Assembly (NCBI GenBank): GCA_963691705.1
Contig: OY829540.1
Span: forward strand, 67,504,367 to 67,568,366
Direction of reading: 5' to 3'
DNA: 64,000 nt
Source of the DNA: Viola odorata
Taxonomy: Eukaryota; Streptophyta; Magnoliopsida; Malpighiales; Violaceae
Part shown: piece after piece, positions 60,123-64,000 of the stretch
Layout: each line of letters begins with the position of its first letter
Numbering within the stretch: position 1 is the first letter of the stretch
Position numbers and translations under genes: made by a program
The notes under the pieces: model-generated
Database searches by the model: none
The model's input: only the letters and a program-made list of their open reading frames with translations
What the model was told of the DNA's origin: nothing

Positions 60123-60676
60123 ATGATGGGTCGGTTTTGTTTCCTCAGGGCTCTCTATCTTTTCACTCTCCTGCTGCAGTTGCTCATCCTCCTCCTCTCC
60201 TTTTCTCACTCTCATGGACATGGTATCTAATCCCTTTTTGCTTCTTTTCAAGATTTGGGTTTTAGTTTTTATATACCAAGAATCTCTCTTTCTTTTTCTT
60301 TAGTGCTGTTTCTTTTCTTTACTTTCTTGATGTTCCTTTTGGGTCCTATCAATTTCAGGTTTTGCCCTAAAAGTAATGGATACATTTGAGTCTGCAGATT
60401 CTTCTGTTCATCAAGGGGTCTGTCTTTTTTCTTTCTTTCCATTTTTTAATTCTGTTTTTGTGGGTATTATTTGTAGGATTAGAATTATTATTATAAATCA
60501 AGGGGTTGTTATAAATATTATTATTAATTAATGTGGTTTAGGGTTTGGATTCGCAGGTAATTGGAGGAGGGGAATCAAGAAGGGAGATGATTGAAGTGTT
60601 GGACTATCAATTAGATCCAGGCCCAAACACTAACCCCAAATCTGGATTTGTACATGGACCTCCTCCACATGCTTGA
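60123..60676 (+). CDS. Small secreted peptide precursor, PSY-like
   Basis: Three short exons, 60123-60222, 60359-60417 and 60557-60676, with GT-AG introns in phases 1 and 0, join to 92 residues. Residues 1-33 form a strong signal peptide (FLRALYLFTLLLQLLILLLS core, then SHSHGHG). A short linker follows. The C-terminus contains an acidic lead-in with Asp69-Tyr70 and the proline/asparagine-rich stretch LDYQLDPGPNTNP ending GPPPHA. A DY pair preceded by acid residues and followed by P, N and P is the layout of tyrosine-sulfated peptides such as PSY1. One extra residue follows the DY, and the rest differs from PSY consensus, so it could be another sulfated-peptide family. Such precursors are cleaved in the secretory pathway and act through receptor kinases. 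No exon exceeds 40 codons, so ORF scanning overlooks it. Confidence 0.62.
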
Positions 60677-62609
60677 TCATGATTTGGTGCTGCTGATTAC
60701 TTTAAAAATAATAATTTACTTTTTGCACTTTTGTTTTGGCACGGTAAATCTGGATGGTGATTACTCAAAAAAAAAAATATTTTTGAGTACCAAAGTGTAA
60801 TATTTATGAAATAAGGTGCTTGGTGTTGTAAATTGCAAAGTTATTTCTTTTATTTCAGTATAATATATTATGCTGATAACTATTGCTCTTCCTTTCTTTC
60901 TTTATTCCTCTTTGCATTCTCTTGTGATGTACTGGAGTCTTTTACCAGAAACGCAGGTTAAGTGGACTGGAGTTGGTGAATTCAAATCACACAACACCGA
61001 GTGACTAGTCGTTAATAGTCTGAGGTTTTGTTCTCTTTTTGGATTATGAAAGGCAGGTAGCCCAGTTTGGCCCAATGGGAAAGCCTGCACGGGAATGGGC
61101 TTTAGTACATCTCTTGGGCCACACAAAGGAAGCCCATAGTTGAACTACCCTCCCATCCCATCCCCGGGTTTTTTTAATAAAAAAAAAACTTTGAGGGTGG
61201 CCAAAATGTTGCTTATTTCTACCTCATCTACTTGGTGTTATGTGATTTGTGCTGTTTTATCTTATGGTAGAAAAGAAAAACCAAGTTAACATGCAATTGA
61301 TGCTATTACATGGGTATTATTCAAAACGTTATTGATTCGAGTTTTATATATAAAATAATAACATAAGGAGCATAATAATTATTTTCTACTAAGTATTCGG
61401 ATCAATCGATTATGGACAAGCTGAATTAGTTATTGCTCCAGTGGCCTTAAGGATAGCTTCCGGGAGCACTTACTCCTCGCTAGCGTTTGCACAAACCATT
61501 GTGAACTGAATTAGTCAAACCTCAATGGCCCAAAGAAAGTTTGTAGTCAACAAAATATAAAATCTCTAAGAAAAAAGAGAAGAAAAAATGGTTAAAACCG
61601 GCGTGCAAGGGAAGATGGAAATAGACTCGATTCATGATTCATGATTCGAAGTAGAAAAGCTCATTAATTTTTATTTTATTTTATAAATAATAAGTAAATA
61701 GAAAAGTCCGAGCAATTACGAGAGAGGTTCGGAGATAAAAAAGAAGAACGAAGAAAAAACTAAAAGTCTATGAGTTGCACCCTTTGTATGTCTTTGACTC
61801 TTTGTAACTTAACATTGACTGCAGTTTTGTACATTTCCCACTTCTATTACTGTTTCCCTGACTAACTGATTAATATATATTACTAATAAAATACAATTTA
61901 AAAGAAAAAAGGAAATAGGAAATATTCTGCTTTGTCTATATACAATTGTTAATTTTTTATATATATGAAGTACATGTATCCCTCATTTCGGTAGATCAAA
62001 AACAATTTAATTCGTACTAGATTAATCTACTAAAAAAAATAAAGAGATTTGTAAATTCTATGCATAAATATCAACAATTTTTTATTTAAGAAATGAGAAT
62101 ACCGAACTATGCTGATAACCGCCGGTTCTATATATTATTATTGGGAAATAAGTTGACTAAAAAGTGGAAAATGGAAATATTTATTTAATGACCCAGGAAA
62201 ATGCAAAGCAAGAAAGCAAGAAAATGGGAATGCACTTCGCAGCCCTTATTAGAAAATGGGAGTAGTTAATTTGTTGTTTCCTGCAAGAAACCTCAAAAAA
62301 TAGAAATAAAAATAAAATCCAAATTCCAAACAGTGACAGACAAAAAATGGTGGCAGCCTGACGAAACTTCCCTCCATTTGACATATAGGAAACTCAATGA
62401 CCATTTCCTTTCAAGAAACATACAAGTACCTTCCTTCTTTCCATCTTTGAAAACTGACCCAGTTGATGATTCAAAGCTCAAACCCTATATATGCAACAGC
62501 CCTCTTCTTCTTTACTTCAACAAATACCAATTTCTCCATCTTTGCCTCTTTTCTTGACTTGATCACAAAGCAATTCCTCCCCATATTTTTGCACCAGATA
62601 TCCTTGGCA
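60677..62609. other. Spacer between peptide gene and CML gene
   Basis: It starts with the peptide-gene 3' UTR. A GC-richer island near 60940-61160 has a minus-strand ORF without a domain. The rest is AT-rich. The CML promoter and leader form the right end. Confidence 0.45.
62485..62492 (+). promoter_or_regulatory. Candidate TATA box of the CML gene
   Basis: CTATATAT about 120 bp before the ATG at 62610, followed by a pyrimidine-rich leader. Confidence 0.5.
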
Positions 62610-63197
62610 ATGGAGTTGTATCAGCTAGCCTGCTTGATCACCATGCAAAAAACATCATCAAGATCGAAACAATCTTCTTCGGTATTACTCAACATGATCC
62701 TCATCTTGTTAGAAATGATTTTCAGTCGAGTCGACAATGTTCACAAGTTTTTCTCAAGGTTTTGGTTCTCTCTTCAACTGCAATTTGGTCTTGGTAACTC
62801 GTACGTTTTCCAGGAAGACTCCGATTCGTCCAATGTGCAGGAAAAGGGTGATAGGAACAGCCTCCACAGAGAAGAGATGGAGATGGTTATGGAAAGGTTA
62901 GGACTTTTTTGCAGCTCGGAAAGTGAGGAACTTAAAGAGGAGATGAGTTCTGATGAGCTTTCGCAGCTGTTTGATGACAAGGAGCCAAGCTTAGACGAAG
63001 TAAAGGCAGCTTTTGACGTGTTTGACCAGAACGCAGATGGATTCATTGATGCAATGGAGCTGCAAAGAGTCCTGCGCAAACTGGGTTTAAAGGAAGAGCT
63101 GGACAGCTGCAGGAAAATGATAAGGAAGTATGATGAAAATAGAGATGGAAGAATAGACTTCAATGAATTCATGAGGTTTATGGAGACCAGTTTTTGA
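62610..63197 (+). CDS. Calmodulin-like protein with two EF-hands (CML45/46-like)
   Basis: Intronless gene of 195 residues starting MELYQLACL. The upstream in-frame extension to 62463 is leader sequence and is not used. Residues 25-65 are hydrophobic (VLLNMILILLEMIFSRV, FWFSLQLQF) and could be a membrane anchor. Two canonical EF-hand loops follow: D139-x-N-x-D143-G-F-I-D-x-x-E150 and D175-x-N-x-D179-G-R-I-D-x-x-E186. All calcium ligands are present. A degenerate EF-like block is possible before the first (SSDELSQLFDDKEPSLDE). The protein should bind calcium and relay it to partners, perhaps at a membrane. The N-terminal hydrophobic part and paired C-terminal EF-hands are like the Arabidopsis CML45/46/47 group; the exact orthologue is not assigned. 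Confidence 0.85.
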   Translation: MELYQLACLITMQKTSSRSKQSSSVLLNMILILLEMIFSRVDNVHKFFSRFWFSLQLQFGLGNSYVFQEDSDSSNVQEKGDRNSLHREEMEMVMERLGLFCSSESEELKEEMSSDELSQLFDDKEPSLDEVKAAFDVFDQNADGFIDAMELQRVLRKLGLKEELDSCRKMIRKYDENRDGRIDFNEFMRFMETSF

Positions 63198-63888
63198 TGA
63201 AAATAACATTTAGATAACATCAACATCAATAGCACATCAACAACCCACAATTATTTTGTCTTTTTTTTGTGAGGTTTATACTTTAAGGATGTGTGTGCCA
63301 GTCTCAAATATCAATACTCATGTAAATTATATTAGATAGACTACCTTTCCAGAAAATTCCAGATATGTAAAAATTGCAACTATTTTTCAATCTAATGAGC
63401 ACAGGGAGAAAAAATATCGACATGTTAACTCACCAAATAAAAGCAAAACTTACTTAAGGTATGATTGGACGAGTGCATAACAAAGCTGAGCTCCTGCTAT
63501 GGGGAAATCTCTTGCACTCAGTTTAGCTAGGGGAAGCTAGTAAACCATCTGCAGATTCAATAACTTGCCGCTGCTTGGTAATGTTTCCCTTTTTATGACG
63601 AGTTATTTCTTTAATTCTATCAGCACTAACACGGTAGCAACCTCGTTAGGTTGACTCAAGTTCATACCATAACAAAATTGGTGATTTCCAGGACCTGAAA
63701 CGAATTAACAGAAAGAATGCCATCATAAGCACTCTTGAAAAGCAAGAGTTCAATAGAAAACTAATTAACCCTTTTCATGATGCTATTTCTTTCAAGCAAC
63801 TTTACCCGATATGAAGCTGGTGTAAGCCTACAGCAAGCTCAACATGACAACATCCTAGGGCTGGGCTGATGTTGTTTCAGCAACCACT
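63198..63888. other. Spacer at right edge
   Basis: The 3' UTR of the CML gene and, at the right, the likely 3' UTR of a minus-strand gene. Nothing else was recognised. Confidence 0.4.
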
Positions 63889-64000
63889 TCAACTGACGTC
63901 CAACTTTTTGTTCACACGACTCAGAAGCACAAAACCATCACCAGTAATCTGCACATGAACAGCATCCGTCCTGAAAATGGTGGAACGGTTTCTATCCCTA
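63889..64000 (-). CDS. Possible terminal exon of a gene extending beyond the window
   Basis: On the minus strand an open frame enters from the right edge (RNRSTIFRTDAVHVQITG, then DGFVLLSRVNKKLDVS) and ends in TGA at 63889-63891. Codon content and amino-acid mix look protein-like, unlike the flanking spacer. No family was recognised from 36 residues, and no splice acceptor is within the window. Confidence 0.3.
   Translation of the reverse strand, partial: RDRNRSTIFRTDAVHVQITGDGFVLLSRVNKKLDVS

Overview
The window is nuclear DNA of a flowering plant, most likely a core eudicot. It has spliced GT-AG genes, AT-rich introns and spacers, plant-only families (PPR, CDF/Dof, mTERF, starch synthase II, NIP aquaporin), and several Stowaway-type MITEs that begin CTCCCTC and are flanked by TA. 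Species cannot be read from the sequence. The PPR protein closely resembles Arabidopsis At2g36730, but a Lsi1/NIP2-class aquaporin is also present, a class I recall as absent from Brassicaceae.

Layout. 1-452: last exons of condensin subunit SMC4 (+). 674-2931: five-exon NIP2-type aquaporin (-) with the features of silicon-permeable channels. 2932-7996: gene-free, with LTR-like relics and MITEs. 7997-13620: tandem AVT1-type amino-acid transporter genes, with an internally deleted third copy between the two full ones. 14643-16142: intronless PPR gene (-). 16813-24701: a 7.9-kb mariner-like element (MLE) with matching terminal inverted repeats and TA duplications. It holds a disabled DD39D transposase (-) and three decayed cargo ORFs (+), one of them ATHILA ORF1-like. 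24957-27172: DUF1666-type gene, apparently missing its middle. 28409-33911: eight-exon starch synthase II. 34505-35085: nested foldback repeats. 35306-40400: nine-exon DCN1-like/AAR3-like gene (-). 41810-42349: RING-H2 E3 ligase. 42862-44058: mTERF gene (-). 46690-47397: two-TM protein of the so-called L34e superfamily (-). 53831-56439: CYCLING DOF FACTOR. 60123-60676: three-exon secreted-peptide precursor, PSY-like, with exons too short to stand out as ORFs. 62610-63197: calmodulin-like protein. 63889-64000: possible terminal exon of a gene running off the right edge (-).

The genes are independent plant transcription units, not an operon or pathway cluster; only the AVT1 copies are related to each other. 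The most unusual content is the oversized MLE with captured coding sequence. After it come the NIP2 pore signature, the deletion-derivative AVT1 copy, and the small-peptide gene whose core promoter abuts a Stowaway MITE. Splice sites were placed by eye from GT/AG, reading phase and family similarity. No search or alignment was run, and family comparisons are from memory.
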